NCBI GenBank assembly: GCA_963851245.1 | Contig: CAWKOH010000004.1 | Span: 434,001 to 498,000 of the forward strand | DNA length: 64,000 nucleotides | Reading direction: 5' to 3' | Source: CAWKOH01 sp963851245 | GTDB taxonomy: Bacteria > Actinomycetota > Acidimicrobiia > Acidimicrobiales > Palsa-688 | Part shown: positions 9,759-19,751 of the stretch, one piece after another | How positions within the stretch are numbered: the first letter of the stretch is position 1 | Layout of the letters: each line of letters begins with the position of its first letter | Translations under genes and position numbers: made by a program | Notes under the pieces: model-generated | The model's input: the letters and a program-made list of their open reading frames with translations, nothing else | Told to the model about the DNA's origin: nothing | The model's database searches: none

Positions 9759-10851
9759 TCAGAAATCGCGTCCGGCCACGAAAGCCCCGATCTGCCCCAG
9801 GGCCGAGACCGCCTCGGGCTCCAGCGGGAGGGAGCGCAGGGCCTCCATGGCCGCGTCGAGGAGCGAAGCGATGGCCGCTTCCACCTGGGCCCGGGCGCCG
9901 GTGGACTCGATGACTTCTTGAAGGCGGGCGACCTCTTCGGTGGTCAGGTCGGGAGCCCCGAACCGCTCGGCTATCAGACAGCCGGCCGCTCCGCTGGCCC
10001 GGCTGGCGGCCAGGCTGGCGAGAAGCGTGGGCTTGCCCTCGCGCAGGTCGTCACCTACAGGCTTGCCCGTGACGTCCGAATCTCCGAATACACCGAGCAA
10101 ATCGTCGCGGAGCTGGAAGGCCTCGCCGAGAGGAAGGCCGAACCCCGAGAGCGGACCGGCCAGGTCCATCAGAGAATCCGGTGAAGCCAGGGCGGCCCCG
10201 AGGTGGAGCGGGCGCTCCACGGTGTACTTGGCGGTCTTGTAGCGACAGATCCGGCGGGCGCGGGCCACCGCCGCCTCATCGGGGAGCCCTACCCCCTCGG
10301 CCGCTCCCAGTATGTCGAGGTACTGGCCGACGTTGACCTCCAGGCGCATCTCGTCGAAGACCGAGACGGCTACCGCCGGTGCCCCCGCGAGGAGGCGGCC
10401 GCTGTAGACCAGGGCCAGGTCGCCGAGCAATGATGGCCGCGCCCGCTCCGAAGCGGTCGCGCGTCCCCGCGCCATCCGTGGGCCCGGTGCTGGCCGGCCT
10501 GCTGCACGTGCACCGTCGGGCGCCGTGACGGCGGTCCGACCCGTCGATCACGTCGTCATGCACCAGAGCGGCCGTGTGGAGCATTTCCAGGGCGGCGCCA
10601 GCGTCGATCACAGCCGGGTCGCCGGCCGCCCCGCCGGCGCCGACGAAGGCCCAGTAGCAGAAGGCGGGGCGGAGCCTTTTGCCCCCTGACATCACATACG
10701 ACCGCAGCACCTCGAGTGGAGGGCCCAGGTCCGGGTCGAGCCCGGCCCACCTCGATTGCTCGACGTCGAACAGGTGGGTCAGGCGCTCGTTCACTTTGGC
10801 GGCCACACCGGACACGGTCGCCGGAAGGGACCGGGCGCAGGTCAGCTCCAT
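9759..10851 (-). CDS. Polyprenyl (geranylgeranyl-type) diphosphate synthase, frameshifted
   Basis: All-alpha trans-prenyltransferase that condenses isopentenyl diphosphate with allylic diphosphates. The N-terminal half has GGKRLRPAFCYWAF and the first Asp-rich motif LVHDDVIDGSDRRHGA; the C-terminal half has KTAKYTVERPLHLGAAL and the second Asp-rich motif AFQLRDDLLGVFGD. Between them, bases 10428-10530 carry about three indels within 100 bp; resolving them gives the expected PTVHVQ...GDLALV segment. The start overlaps the PAP2 gene end by ten bases. Chain length cannot be stated; with DXS and PAP2 the operon suggests polyprenyl lipid or carotenoid precursor supply. Confidence 0.88.
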
Positions 10852-11747
10852 GTGCGAGCGCTTCGATTGACGGGGACGTTCTCGCCTGGGCCGTCCTCCT
10901 CCGTCAGCTCCGGTCGCGCCGCCCTGGCCTCCCTCCGAGCGGCGAGCTCATCCATCGTCCGGGTCACGAACAGGGCCAGGAGATACGAGACCGCCACCAG
11001 GAGCACCCCGACGATGGCATCCAGGAAATAGTGGTTGGCCGTCACCACGATGCAGAAGATGGTAAAGGCCGGATAGAGGAGGGCCAGGGCTTTCGCCCAC
11101 CAGGGGCGGACGATGCTGATGACGACCAGGGCGCACCAGGTGGACCACGCCGTGTGCAGGCTGGGCATGGCCGCGTACTGGTTGGACACGTCGTTGACCG
11201 GTCCCGAGGAGAAGTTCCAGAGCCCTCCGACCGCCCTGAGCGTGTCGACGAAGTGGTAGCCCGCCGGAAGCAGGCGCGGTGGCATCAGCGGGAAGAAGTA
11301 GAAGCCGACCAGGGCCAGCCCGGTGATGAAGGCGAGCGTGTTCCTCCACAGCCGGTAGCGCTCCGGGAAGCGAAAGAACAGGAGGATCAGGATCCCGATG
11401 GCGGCCACGAAATGTGCCGTCCCATAGAAGTCGTCGCAGAACTTGACCAGGCCGCGGTCGTGAAGGAACCAATGCTGGACGGTCTGTTCGTGGAAGATGC
11501 CGAACCAGCGCTCGAACCTGATGACCCGATGGGCGTTGGTCAAAGCCTGGGCCACCGACACCGGCTTGTCGCCGCGCAGGTCCCGTACGAGGGAGTACAG
11601 GCCGTAGAACGCGGCGATCAGGAGCACCTCGCGCCACCAATGCGATCGCTTCACGGGCCGGATGGGGGCCGTCCCGGTCGGTCGTGAGTGGGAGTCGGAT
11701 GGGGGCATTCGGGGTCGAAAGAGCAGCCTACCGGTCGTTCTGCCCAT
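10842..11747 (-). CDS. PAP2-superfamily membrane phosphatase/transferase
   Basis: Integral membrane protein with about six helices. The acid-phosphatase-type signature is split as in the PAP2_3 (inositol phosphorylceramide synthase-like) group: PSLHTAW (catalytic His with Ser) and NHYFLDAIVG (second His and Asp). A conserved LMPPRLLP precedes them. It leads an operon with the prenyl synthase and dxs, so a polyprenyl or phospholipid phosphate substrate is reasonable inference. The ATG at 11747 is chosen; a TTG at 11786 and an ATG at 11708 are alternatives, and none has a convincing ribosome site. Confidence 0.85.
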   Translation of the reverse strand: MGRTTGRLLFRPRMPPSDSHSRPTGTAPIRPVKRSHWWREVLLIAAFYGLYSLVRDLRGDKPVSVAQALTNAHRVIRFERWFGIFHEQTVQHWFLHDRGLVKFCDDFYGTAHFVAAIGILILLFFRFPERYRLWRNTLAFITGLALVGFYFFPLMPPRLLPAGYHFVDTLRAVGGLWNFSSGPVNDVSNQYAAMPSLHTAWSTWCALVVISIVRPWWAKALALLYPAFTIFCIVVTANHYFLDAIVGVLLVAVSYLLALFVTRTMDELAARREARAARPELTEEDGPGENVPVNRSARTWS

Positions 11748-11832
11748 GGATAAGGCATATAGCGGACGGGAGCGGGACGGGCCCAACCCGAAAGGACGAG
11801 CGGGAAGCGGTCCCCGCCGGACAGGACCCGCT

Positions 11833-12201
11833 CTAGCGGGCCTTTTCCATGAAGGTCTCCAGATCCACCAGAACCCGGGTCACCCGACCGGCCGCGACCA
11901 AGCCGCATCTGTCGTTGACGGTGATGCTGAACACCAGGCGCTTGCCTTCGATCCGCTCGAGGGCGGCAGAGGCCACCACCGTGCTGCCCACTGACACCGG
12001 GACCAGGTGGGTGATCTCCACCCGGAATCCCACCGAGGTCTGGCCTGGTTGCATCTCGGCAGCCAGGGCCCTCAGCGTGGCCTCCTCGCACAAGGCCACC
12101 ACGCGTGGCGTGGCCAGGACGGGGACATCGCCGCTGCCCAGAGCCGAGGCTGTGTCTGCGTCGCCTACCAAGAGTTCCACCTGCGCACACAGGCCAACCA
12201 T
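11833..12201 (-). CDS. Thioesterase-family protein, FlK-like hot-dog fold
   Basis: About 122 residues from the ATG at 12201; a longer reading to 12276 is open but homologues start at this Met. The sequence ASALGSGDVPVLATPRVVALCEEA is typical of the fluoroacetyl-CoA-thioesterase-like group, with Thr and Glu at the active-site positions and a second-half GFRVEITHLVPVSVGSTV in which His completes the set. A small cytoplasmic homodimer acting on acyl-CoA is expected. The substrate is unknown. It sits alone, divergent from tldD. Confidence 0.8.
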   Translation of the reverse strand: MVGLCAQVELLVGDADTASALGSGDVPVLATPRVVALCEEATLRALAAEMQPGQTSVGFRVEITHLVPVSVGSTVVASAALERIEGKRLVFSITVNDRCGLVAAGRVTRVLVDLETFMEKAR

Positions 12202-12305
12202 GAGACTCACGGTTAACAACGGTATGCCTGTAGCCTCGCTGGGATCCAATATTCGCTTCCAGGCCCCCAGGGACAACCCCCGAGGGGAGAAGAGGGAGAT
12301 CAGCG

Positions 12306-13702
12306 TTGATCGAGGAATCGGTGGTAGCAGACGTGCTCGGCACCGCCCTTCGCAGTGGCGGAGAGTTCGCTGAGCTGTTCGCCGAGGACCGGCGGGGCAC
12401 CGCCGCCCGCCTGGACGACGGCCGGGTGGAAGACATGGCGTCGGGGCGCGAGCGCGGTGCCGGTATCCGGGTGGTCATCGGTGAGACGACCGGGTTCGCG
12501 CACACCAGCGACCTCTCGCGGGCCGGCCTCGAGCGCGGCGGCCGAAGCGGCGGCTGCAGCCGCCCGCGGGGGAGGGGGAGGGGTCCGGAGGGTGGCCCTC
12601 GAGAGGGTTTCCGCCTCCTCGCCCAACGGTGTCTCGATCCTGCCGGAGACGGTCGGCAAGGCCCGGAAGGTGGAGCTGCTGAGGAAGGCGGACGAGGCGG
12701 CCCGTTCCGGGGGCGGCGCCATCCGCCAGGTCAGCGCTGTGTACGGAGACAACCGGCGCCAGATCCTCGTGGCCAACAGCGAGGGCGTGCTGGCTTCCGA
12801 CGACCAGGTGAAGACCCGCTTCGCCGTCTCGTGCGTGGCGAGCGGCGACGCCGGCATGCAGACCGGCCGGGAGTCGGTCGGCTCCACCGTCGGCTTCGAG
12901 CTGTTCGACACCGTTTCGGTCGAGGAGATGGCGCGCGAGCCGCGGCCCAGAGGGCCCTGACCAAGCTGTCGGCCCGGCCGGCGCCCTCCGGAAGCTTGCC
13001 GGTCGTCATCAAGCAGGGCAGTGGGGGAGTGCTGTTCCACGAGGCGTGCGGACACGGTCTGGAGGCGGACCACATCGCCAAGGACGTGTCGGTGTTCACC
13101 GGCAGGGTGGGCCAGCTGGTGGCCAGCCCGCTCGTGACCCTCGTCGACGACGGCACCATGGGCCCCGAGTGGGGATCCCTGGCCATCGACGACGAGGGCC
13201 ATCCGGCGGGCCGTAACGTGCTCATCCAGGACGGTGTCCTCACCGATTACATGTGGGACTGGCTGCGGGCCCGCAAGGAGGGCCGATCCGAGCTCGGGTA
13301 ACGGGCGGCGGGAGAGCTACCAGCACCTGCCGATGGTTCGCATGACCAACACCTACGTGCTGGCCGGCACCGAGGATCCGGAGGAGATCGTGCGCCAGAC
13401 GCCGCACGGCGTCTACGTCGCCCAGCTCGGCGGCGGTCAGGTGAACACGGCGACAGGCGACTTCGTGCTTCGGCATGACCGAGGCCTACCTGATCGAGAA
13501 CGGCGAGATCACCGAACCACTCCGCGACGCCAACTTGATCGGCAACGGCCCCGACGTGCTGCGCAACATCGACGTGGTCGGCAACGACTTCGCCATGGGC
13601 CCGCCGGGGACCTGCGGCAAGCAGGGCCAGGGCGTGCCGGTCGGCGACGGGCAGCCGACCCTGCGGGTGGCGGCTCTGACCGTCGGAGGAACGGCCCGAT
13701 GA
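12306..13702 (+). CDS. tldD: TldD metalloprotease subunit (several frameshifts)
   Basis: TldD subunit of the TldD/PmbA(TldE) protease, which trims peptides such as microcin and RiPP precursors. A TTG start is supported by GAGGGAGA seven bases upstream. In order: RGTAARLDDGRVEDMASG, GAGIRVVIGETTGFAHTS, a segment ending VGFELFDTVSVEEMA, the metal motif FHEACGHGLEADH, and GNGRRESYQHLPMVRMTNTY near the end. The frame changes near 12540, 12940, 13290 and 13468; each is explained by one base (for example GTGCTTCGGC for GTGTTCGGC). The stop overlaps the pmbA start as ATGA. The metal site is intact, so sequence error is likelier than decay. Confidence 0.88.
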
Positions 13703-15066
13703 GCCTGGCCAACGGCGGCCCCGAAAACCTGCTCGACCTGGCGACCCGCGTCGCCGGCTGGGCCCGTGCCGGAGAGCAGGTCGAGGCCTTCGTGGCGCGG
13801 GGCCGGGACACCGAGATACAGGTCTTCAACGGCGAGGTGGAGTCGCTGTCCTCGGCCGAGTCGGCCGGAATCGGGATCCGGGTGGTGGCCGGGGAGCCGC
13901 CAGGGCTTCGCCTACGCCGGGTCGCTCGACTCCGAGGTGGTGGCCGAGACCCTGGAGGAGGCGAGGGACAACGCCGGCTTCGCCTCGGAGGACGCCTTCG
14001 TCGGTCTGGCCGTCCCCGACGGGGTGGCCGCCGCCGAACTGGACCTGTGGCGGGACGACCTGTTCTCCTATCCCACCGACGTCAAGGTGGCAGCGGGCCC
14101 TGGAACTGGAGCGGGCTGTTCGGGCCGGCGGACGCTCGTATCCGTCAGGTCGAGTCGGCCGAGTGGGGCGATGCCGCCGTGGAGTCGGCGGTAGCCACCA
14201 GCACCGGGATCCGGGCCACCTCCCGCAAGACCGCTTGCTACCTGTCTGCGTTACGCGGTGGCCGGCGAGGGGACCGACACCCAGACCGGCGGTGGGTACA
14301 GCGTCGGCCGCAGCCCGGCGGATCTCGATCTGGACAAGGCCGCTGCCGACGCGGTCGAGCGGGCCACCAGGCTCCTTGGCGCCGTCAAGCCGAAGTCGGA
14401 CCACCTGACCGTGGTGTTCGAGCCCCGGATCACGGCCACCCTCCTCGGCATCCTGGCCGGCACCCTCGACGGCGAGTCGGTGCTGAAAGGGCGCTCCCTG
14501 TTCGCCGACCGCATCGGTGAGCAGGTGTCCGTCGGCGAGCTCACGCTCGTCGACGATCCGACCGACCCCGATGCTTACGGTGCCACGCAGTACGACGCCG
14601 AGGGGCTGGCCACCCGGCGCAACGTGCTCATCGAAGGTGGTGTCCTGCAGCGCTTTCTGTACAACACCTACGCGGCCCGCCGGGCCGGGACGGCCGGACT
14701 GCCTCGGCCGTGCGGGCCGGGTTCAAGAGCGCGCCAGGTACCGGGGCCCGGGCCGTCTCGGTCGTGCCGGGCGAGCGCACCCCCGAGGAGATCCTCGGAT
14801 TCGTCGGCGATGGCCTGCTGGTCCAGTCGGTCTCCGGTATCCACTCGGGCGTCAACCCGGTGAGCGGCGACTTCTCCGTCGGCGCCGAGGGTGTTCTCAT
14901 CAAAGGGGGCGCTCTGGCCGGGCCGGTCCGGGAGTTCACCATCGCCTCGACGATCCAGCGCATGCTGGCCGGCGTCGTAGCCATCGGCAACGACCTGGAG
15001 CGCCTACCCTCGTCGGCTGCCGGTTTGACCCTCGCCGTCGCCGACGTGTCGATGAGCGGCGAATAG
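13699..15066 (+). CDS. pmbA: PmbA/TldE protease subunit (several frameshifts)
   Basis: Non-catalytic partner of TldD in the heterodimeric protease. Starts in the ATGA overlap with tldD, implying translational coupling. Family landmarks run through the shifted frames: EAFVARGRDTEIQVFNGEVE at the start, GFAYAGSLDSEVVAETLEEA, GEGTDTQTGGGYSVGRS, DHLTVVFEPRITATLLGILA, and a C-terminus with VSGIHSGVNPVSGDFSVGA and GNDLERLPSSAAG. About six one-base indels (near 13897, 14094, 14130, 14253, 14692 and possibly one more) break it. No HExxxH site, as expected for this subunit. Confidence 0.87.
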
Positions 15067-15078
15067 CGAGCGGGCTCG

Positions 15079-15627
15079 GTGTGGACCTTGCGCCGGCAGG
15101 CGGCCCGGGTCGTTCTGCTCGACGACCGGGATCGCGTATTGCTCCTCGAGGCGAGCGACCCGGCCAACGCGGCCAAGGGCTCGTGGTGGGAGCTGCCCGG
15201 CGGCGGTATCGAGACGGGTGAGGAGAGCCGGGCGGCGGCGGCGCGGGAGCTGTACGAGGAGACGGGCATGGTCGACGTCGAGATGGGGCCGTGCGTGTGG
15301 CGCCAGCACGTCGAGTTCACATTCGGCGGCTACCGCTTCGACCAGCACGAGCACATCCACCTGGCCCGGATCGGCGGGGCTTCGGGTCATTCCGGCCCGT
15401 CCTCCGGGTATCAGGGCTCCGACTACCGCCCCCCCGGGTTGGAAGCCCTCGAGGCCCTGGCCTTCAAGGGTTTCCGCTGGTGGGAGGGGCCTGACCTGGC
15501 AGCTCTGGTGTCCGGCGGCGGGCGGATCATCCCTCCTTGGCTCCCCGAGCAGCTCTCGGCCGTGCTCGCTTCGGGCCTACCGGCCGACGCCATCGACCTC
15601 GGCCATCTCGGCGACGCGCTCTCGTAG
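15079..15627 (+). CDS. NUDIX hydrolase
   Basis: 182-residue MutT/NUDIX-fold pyrophosphohydrolase, with a GTG start 12 bp after pmbA. The NUDIX box is complete: GGIETGEESRAAAARELYEE followed by TGM, matching Gx5Ex7REUxEExGU with the three metal-binding Glu residues. The N-terminal RRQAARVVLLDDRDRVLLLEA is the usual opening strand pair. The nucleotide substrate cannot be inferred from sequence. Position suggests co-transcription with tldD-pmbA. Confidence 0.9.
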   Translation: MWTLRRQAARVVLLDDRDRVLLLEASDPANAAKGSWWELPGGGIETGEESRAAAARELYEETGMVDVEMGPCVWRQHVEFTFGGYRFDQHEHIHLARIGGASGHSGPSSGYQGSDYRPPGLEALEALAFKGFRWWEGPDLAALVSGGGRIIPPWLPEQLSAVLASGLPADAIDLGHLGDALS

Positions 15628-15638
15628 ATCGACCGACG

Positions 15639-17562
15639 TTACGTCTGCGCGCCGGTCTCGGCCACGACGCTGACCGGCTGCGCCGGCAAGTTGTAGAGGG
15701 CGTCATAGATCTGGCGCACGACCGGGCCGGCTACGTCGGCGCCGTAGCCGGCTTGTTCCAGGATGGCGGTGACTTCGTACTGAGGGTTCGTCGCCGGGGC
15801 GAAAGAGGTGAAAACCGAAGTGCTCTGCTTACCCTGCACCTGCGCCGTGCCGGTCTTGCCGGCGATGTCGTAGTTCGCCAGGGGGCCGGTGAAGATGCCG
15901 TAGGCGGTCCCGGCCGGGTCCTGTACCACTCCCTGGAAGCCGGCCAGCATCGCCTGTCGCTCGGTGGCGGAAAGGGTGACGGCGCCCTTGCGCACGGAGC
16001 TGTACGCCTTAACGACCGTTCCGGCCTGGTTCTCCACCTCCTTGGCCAGGCGCGGTTCCCACAAGGTGCCACCGTTGGCAAAGGTCGAGTAGGCGTTGGC
16101 CAGCTGCAGCGGAGTCACCAGGTCCTCGAACTGGCCGATGGCGGTCTGGGCACTGTCGCCGGTGTACCAGGTACCGGTGGCGTAATCCTTCGGGTAGAGC
16201 TTGTAGTCGAGCGCCACGCTCTGCGGAGTCGGGATCAGGCCCGACGATTCAGCCGGCAAGGGGATCCCCGAGGGGTTGCCCAACCCGTACTCGTTGGCTA
16301 CCTGCTGCAATGCGTCTTCGGGGAACTGGCGGCTGCTGTAGTAGCCGTCCCACAGCTCGGCTCCGATGGCGTTGAAGTAGTTGTCACTGGATTCGGTGAT
16401 GGCTGTGGGCAGGGTGATGACGCCCAGCACCTCCCCGCCGTTGTTGGTGAAGGTCTGGTTCCCGATCTTGATGCTGCCGGTGTCGTCGAAGGGCGAGTCG
16501 GGGGTGATAAGGCCGTACTGCAGGCCGGCAGTGGCCGTGACCAGCTTGAACGTGGACCCGGGCGCGGTACGCGCCCTGAATGGTCCGGTCCAGCAGGGGC
16601 TGGTTGGCCGCCGGGTTCTGGTATGCCGCGTACTGAGCGGTGCTGATCCCTCCCACGAACTCTTCGGGGTTGTAGTCAGGGTCGGTGGCCAGGGCCAGGA
16701 CCGTGCCGTCCTGGGGGTCCTCGACCACCGCGGCTCCGGCCGGGGCGGGGAAGGGCACGCCGTTGTGGGTGGAGGCCCGGGCCGCGACCAACCCGGCTTG
16801 CATTGCGTTTTCCGCGGCTTCCTGGATCCGGCCGTCGATGGTGAGCACCAGGTTGTCGCCGGGCACCGGCGGGGTGGAGCTGAGAACAGCCAGGACCTGG
16901 CCGGCCGAGTCGACCTGGACCCGCTCGATTCCCGGGGTGCCCCGGAGCACCGATTCGTAGGTGGCCTCGACACCGGCCAGGCCGATCTGGTCGTTGGGGA
17001 GGTAACCCTTCGACTTGAGCTTCTGGTATTCGGTCTGGTCGATACGCCCCACGTAGCCGACGATGTTGGCCGCGGCCACCCCCATGGAGCTGTAGGTGCT
17101 CACCGACTCGGTGGTGGCCGTCACTCCCGGGAACAGACCGGGGTTTTCCTGTACGTAGAGGATCTCTTGTGGTGTGGCGTCGGGCAGGACCGGGACGGGG
17201 GCGTAGGGGCTGTATTCGAGGTTGTTCAGGGCTCGGTTCAACTGAGTCACGGTCATGCCGAGGAGAGGCGCCAGCCTGGAGACCATGGCCGGGTTCTGCT
17301 CGGCGATCTGACGCTGGACCTCGATCACCGGCTCGTTGACGTTGCCGACCAGGACCCGGCCGCTGCGGTCCAGGACCTCGCCGCGGGGCGCCGGGGTGTA
17401 GATCTCCTCCACGCCGTTGTTGGCCGCCGCCACCTGAGCGTTCGGGGCGTTGATTACCTGCAGGAACCACAGCCGGGCGAACAAGGCGGCAAACAAACAC
17501 CCGACGACAACCAGCAGGATCGTCAAGCGCAGCTGTGGCGAGAACGAAGTGGGCGCGTTCAT
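15639..17562 (-). CDS. mrdA: Penicillin-binding protein 2, class B transpeptidase (frameshifted)
   Basis: Bitopic cell-wall transpeptidase of the elongation-type PBP2 family. One N-terminal membrane anchor (LRLTILLVVVGCLFAALFAR), a PBP-dimer domain with PAPRGEVLDRSGRVL, then a transpeptidase domain with SxxK in PGSTFKLVT (nucleophilic Ser), SxN in ESSDNYF and KTG in AGKTGTAQ. One extra C near 16575 (GCGTACCGCGCC for GCGTACGCGCC) splits the gene just before the SxxK motif. Length with the correction is about 640 residues, normal for the family. It is transcribed away from the STAS gene, with an inverted repeat between them. Confidence 0.9.
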
Positions 17563-17597
17563 CCCGGTTCGCCGAAGCTAGCCCGGGACCTGTGGGT

Positions 17598-17627
17598 CAG
17601 GTGAGGTTCTTACGCAAATCTCACCTG
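17598..17627. promoter_or_regulatory. 8-bp inverted repeat between divergent PBP2 and STAS genes
   Basis: CAGGTGAG and CTCACCTG form a perfect 8-bp inverted repeat with a 14-base spacer, 36 bp upstream of the PBP2 start and 42 bp upstream of the STAS start. The location between two divergent starts favours an operator over a terminator. No known regulator motif is recognised. Confidence 0.45.
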
Positions 17628-17668
17628 CTCCCGAGCGAGTCCTCAGATCCGCGTGTCATGGTGCGCGT

Positions 17669-18067
17669 GTGCTCAAGGTTCACCAGGAGGTTACGACAGA
17701 GGGTTATGCCGTCTGCCGGCCGGTAGGGGAGCTGGAGTCGTTTACCGTCAGCCAGTTCCGTGAAGCGTTGTCCGGAGTGGTATCGCCCGGGTGCCTGATC
17801 ATCGATCTGTCCGGGGTGGCGTTCATCGACTCCGCCGGTCTGGGCGCTCTTATCGGAGGGATCCGTCATACCCGGGAGCTCGGAGGGCAGGTGGCAGTGG
17901 CCTGCAGCCGCCCCACTCTGGTCCGCCTCCTCCGCACGACCGGTTTCGATCGCGTCGTCACGGTGGCGGAAGACGTTGCCAGCGCGGCCGCCTCTCTCCG
18001 GGGTCATGGCGTCGGCGAGGGCGATCGGAGCGCGCGGTTGGCGGCTCAGCTGCGCCCTTCGGCATAG
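17669..18067 (+). CDS. STAS-domain anti-sigma factor antagonist
   Basis: 132 residues: one STAS domain of the SpoIIAA/RsbV type with a short C-terminal extension. The phosphorylation site is present in GVAFIDSAGLGALIGGI (the Ser after Asp), and the N-terminal PVGELESFTVSQFREAL matches the family. Such proteins free a sigma factor by binding its anti-sigma kinase when unphosphorylated. No anti-sigma factor or sigma gene is adjacent, so the partner is elsewhere. GTG start; no strong ribosome site is seen. Confidence 0.88.
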   Translation: MLKVHQEVTTEGYAVCRPVGELESFTVSQFREALSGVVSPGCLIIDLSGVAFIDSAGLGALIGGIRHTRELGGQVAVACSRPTLVRLLRTTGFDRVVTVAEDVASAAASLRGHGVGEGDRSARLAAQLRPSA

Positions 18068-18089
18068 AGCAGTCGCTCTCCGGTCCTCG

Positions 18090-18896
18090 CTAGGAGGCTG
18101 GCCGGCGCCTTGGCCCGGACCTCGCTCCGGCCCGGAAGAGGTGCGTGCTCGGGCGCGCCAGCAACGTGCCGTCGAGAAACAGGTCCACTCGCTCGTTGTA
18201 GAAAGCGACCAATCCGGCGATGGGAAGGAGCTCCCGGGAGGGGAAGTCGTAGGACCAGGCCAGGTCGGCATGCACCTCTGCGCCGGCCCGCGCTGACCAG
18301 TACCCGCTCGTGGTGCCCTTGTAAGGACAGGCGCTCACGGTCTCGGTTGGAAAAAGGAGGGAGAAATCCACGTCGGTCCGGTTGAGGTAGTAGCGGGTGG
18401 GCAGGCCGGTCTCGAACACCATGACCGGGGACGAGGACTCCGCCAGCACCAGCCCCTCGAGTTCGACTCGAACCGGCCGCGTCGAGCGAAGGGCGTCGAC
18501 CCGGACATAGGGGCTGCGCGGGTGCACGAACACCCGATCGTCCTCCTCGAACCAGGCGTCGAGCGCGTCCCACTCGAAACGGACGGTGCCGCTGAGGCCC
18601 GCCACACTCGAGTCCGGTAGCACTTTGGCCGCGTGGGTGCGGTGGGCGTCTCCGACCCGGAGCCCGTGCAGCTCGACCTCTCCGCGGGGGCTGTGCTGAC
18701 GAAACCCTTCGGGCACCAGGAACTCCTGGCGCACGTCGGCAAGGGGGATGTAGTACTGCGGGTAGGAGGCCGACTCCCATACGTACAGGCCCGTCGTCGT
18801 GTCGAGCACGGTCTCGCCGGCCAGCACGGCGCGCAGCCGGCGCGGGACCGGCTCCACGTGGTTGATCGGGGTGATCATGGCCGGGTAGTCGATCAT
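18090..18896 (-). CDS. DUF427-domain protein
   Basis: 268 residues with two copies of the DUF427 fold. The second is clear: LAESSSPVMVFETGLPTRYY, then SACPYKGTTSGYWS, the conserved Cys-Pro-Tyr-Lys-Gly segment of the family. The first, around residues 25-110, is more divergent (AGETVLDTTTGLYVWES). Cytoplasmic, no catalytic assignment known to me. It follows the MTA phosphorylase gene on the same strand with a 21-bp gap. Confidence 0.8.
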   Translation of the reverse strand: MIDYPAMITPINHVEPVPRRLRAVLAGETVLDTTTGLYVWESASYPQYYIPLADVRQEFLVPEGFRQHSPRGEVELHGLRVGDAHRTHAAKVLPDSSVAGLSGTVRFEWDALDAWFEEDDRVFVHPRSPYVRVDALRSTRPVRVELEGLVLAESSSPVMVFETGLPTRYYLNRTDVDFSLLFPTETVSACPYKGTTSGYWSARAGAEVHADLAWSYDFPSRELLPIAGLVAFYNERVDLFLDGTLLARPSTHLFRAGARSGPRRRPAS

Positions 18897-18917
18897 GGAA
18901 GATTCCTACCGCGAATT

Positions 18918-19733
18918 TCAGCGAGACAGGCTGGGCGCCCCGCCGGCCCGGCACGGGCAGCCGCGATCCGCCGGGATGGCCGGAATGGCGGCCGCCAGCA
19001 GAGCCCGGGTGTGGTCAACGTTGGCGGCCAGCACCGCCATGGCGTCCTCCAGGGTCACGGGCCGGCTGTCGGGGTCGCCTTCGATGCCGATATCGCGGTC
19101 GGTGACCAGCGCCACCCCGCAGTAGCAAAGGCCGAGCTCCCGAGCCAGGTAGGCCTCGGGATACTGGGTCATGTTGATAACGTCGACGGCCGCGTTGGAG
19201 TAGAAGCGCGACTCGGCCCGGGTGGAGAACCGGGGTCCCTGCACCACTACCACGGTGCCGGCGGGGTGGACCCGGCCGCTGGGCCAGGCGCCGGAGGCGG
19301 CTTCGATGAGGGCCGAGCGGAGTTCGGGGCAGTACGGATCGGCGAAGCTCACGTGATCGACCTCGGGGCCGTGCAGGTAGGTGTCACCGTGGTCCCAGGT
19401 CCGATCGATGAGCTGGTCGAGTATGACCAGGTCCCCGGGGCCTATACCGAGCTGGAGGGAACCGCTGGCGCAGGGGCCGATCACCCGCTGGACCCCCAGC
19501 TCCCGCAGGGCCCAGAGATTGGCCCGGGAGTTGATCCGGTGAGGCGGAACCTGATGGTGAGGTCCGTGGCGGGGGAGGAAGGCGACGGCTCGGTCACCCA
19601 CCCGCCCCAGCGTGATAGGGCCGGACGGCTCGCCGTATGGTGTGGAGGGCTTCACCTCTGACGCCCCCTCGAGGAAACGGTAGAAGCCAGATCCGCCTAT
19701 GACTGCGATCTCGGCTGCCTCGGCGGACGCCAC
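18918..19733 (-). CDS. mtnP: S-methyl-5'-thioadenosine phosphorylase
   Basis: Purine-nucleoside-phosphorylase family enzyme that splits methylthioadenosine to adenine and methylthioribose-1-phosphate in methionine salvage. Landmarks: IAVIGGSGFYRFL at the phosphate loop, PRHGPHHQVPPHRINSRANL, VVVVQGPRFSTRAES and INMTQYPEAYLARELGLCY at the nucleoside site. MTAP and the related methylthioinosine enzyme are hard to separate by eye. GTG start; it begins 19 bp after the Ruc-like gene ends. Confidence 0.9.
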   Translation of the reverse strand: MASAEAAEIAVIGGSGFYRFLEGASEVKPSTPYGEPSGPITLGRVGDRAVAFLPRHGPHHQVPPHRINSRANLWALRELGVQRVIGPCASGSLQLGIGPGDLVILDQLIDRTWDHGDTYLHGPEVDHVSFADPYCPELRSALIEAASGAWPSGRVHPAGTVVVVQGPRFSTRAESRFYSNAAVDVINMTQYPEAYLARELGLCYCGVALVTDRDIGIEGDPDSRPVTLEDAMAVLAANVDHTRALLAAAIPAIPADRGCPCRAGGAPSLSR

Positions 19734-19751
19734 TTGGCCGGGGTCTTGGAG

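Noticed and set aside
11826..11845. Hairpin CCCGC-TCTA-GCGGG followed by CCTTTT on the plus strand
   Set aside because: No plus-strand gene ends here; it overlaps the stop of the leftward thioesterase, for which the T run is on the wrong side.
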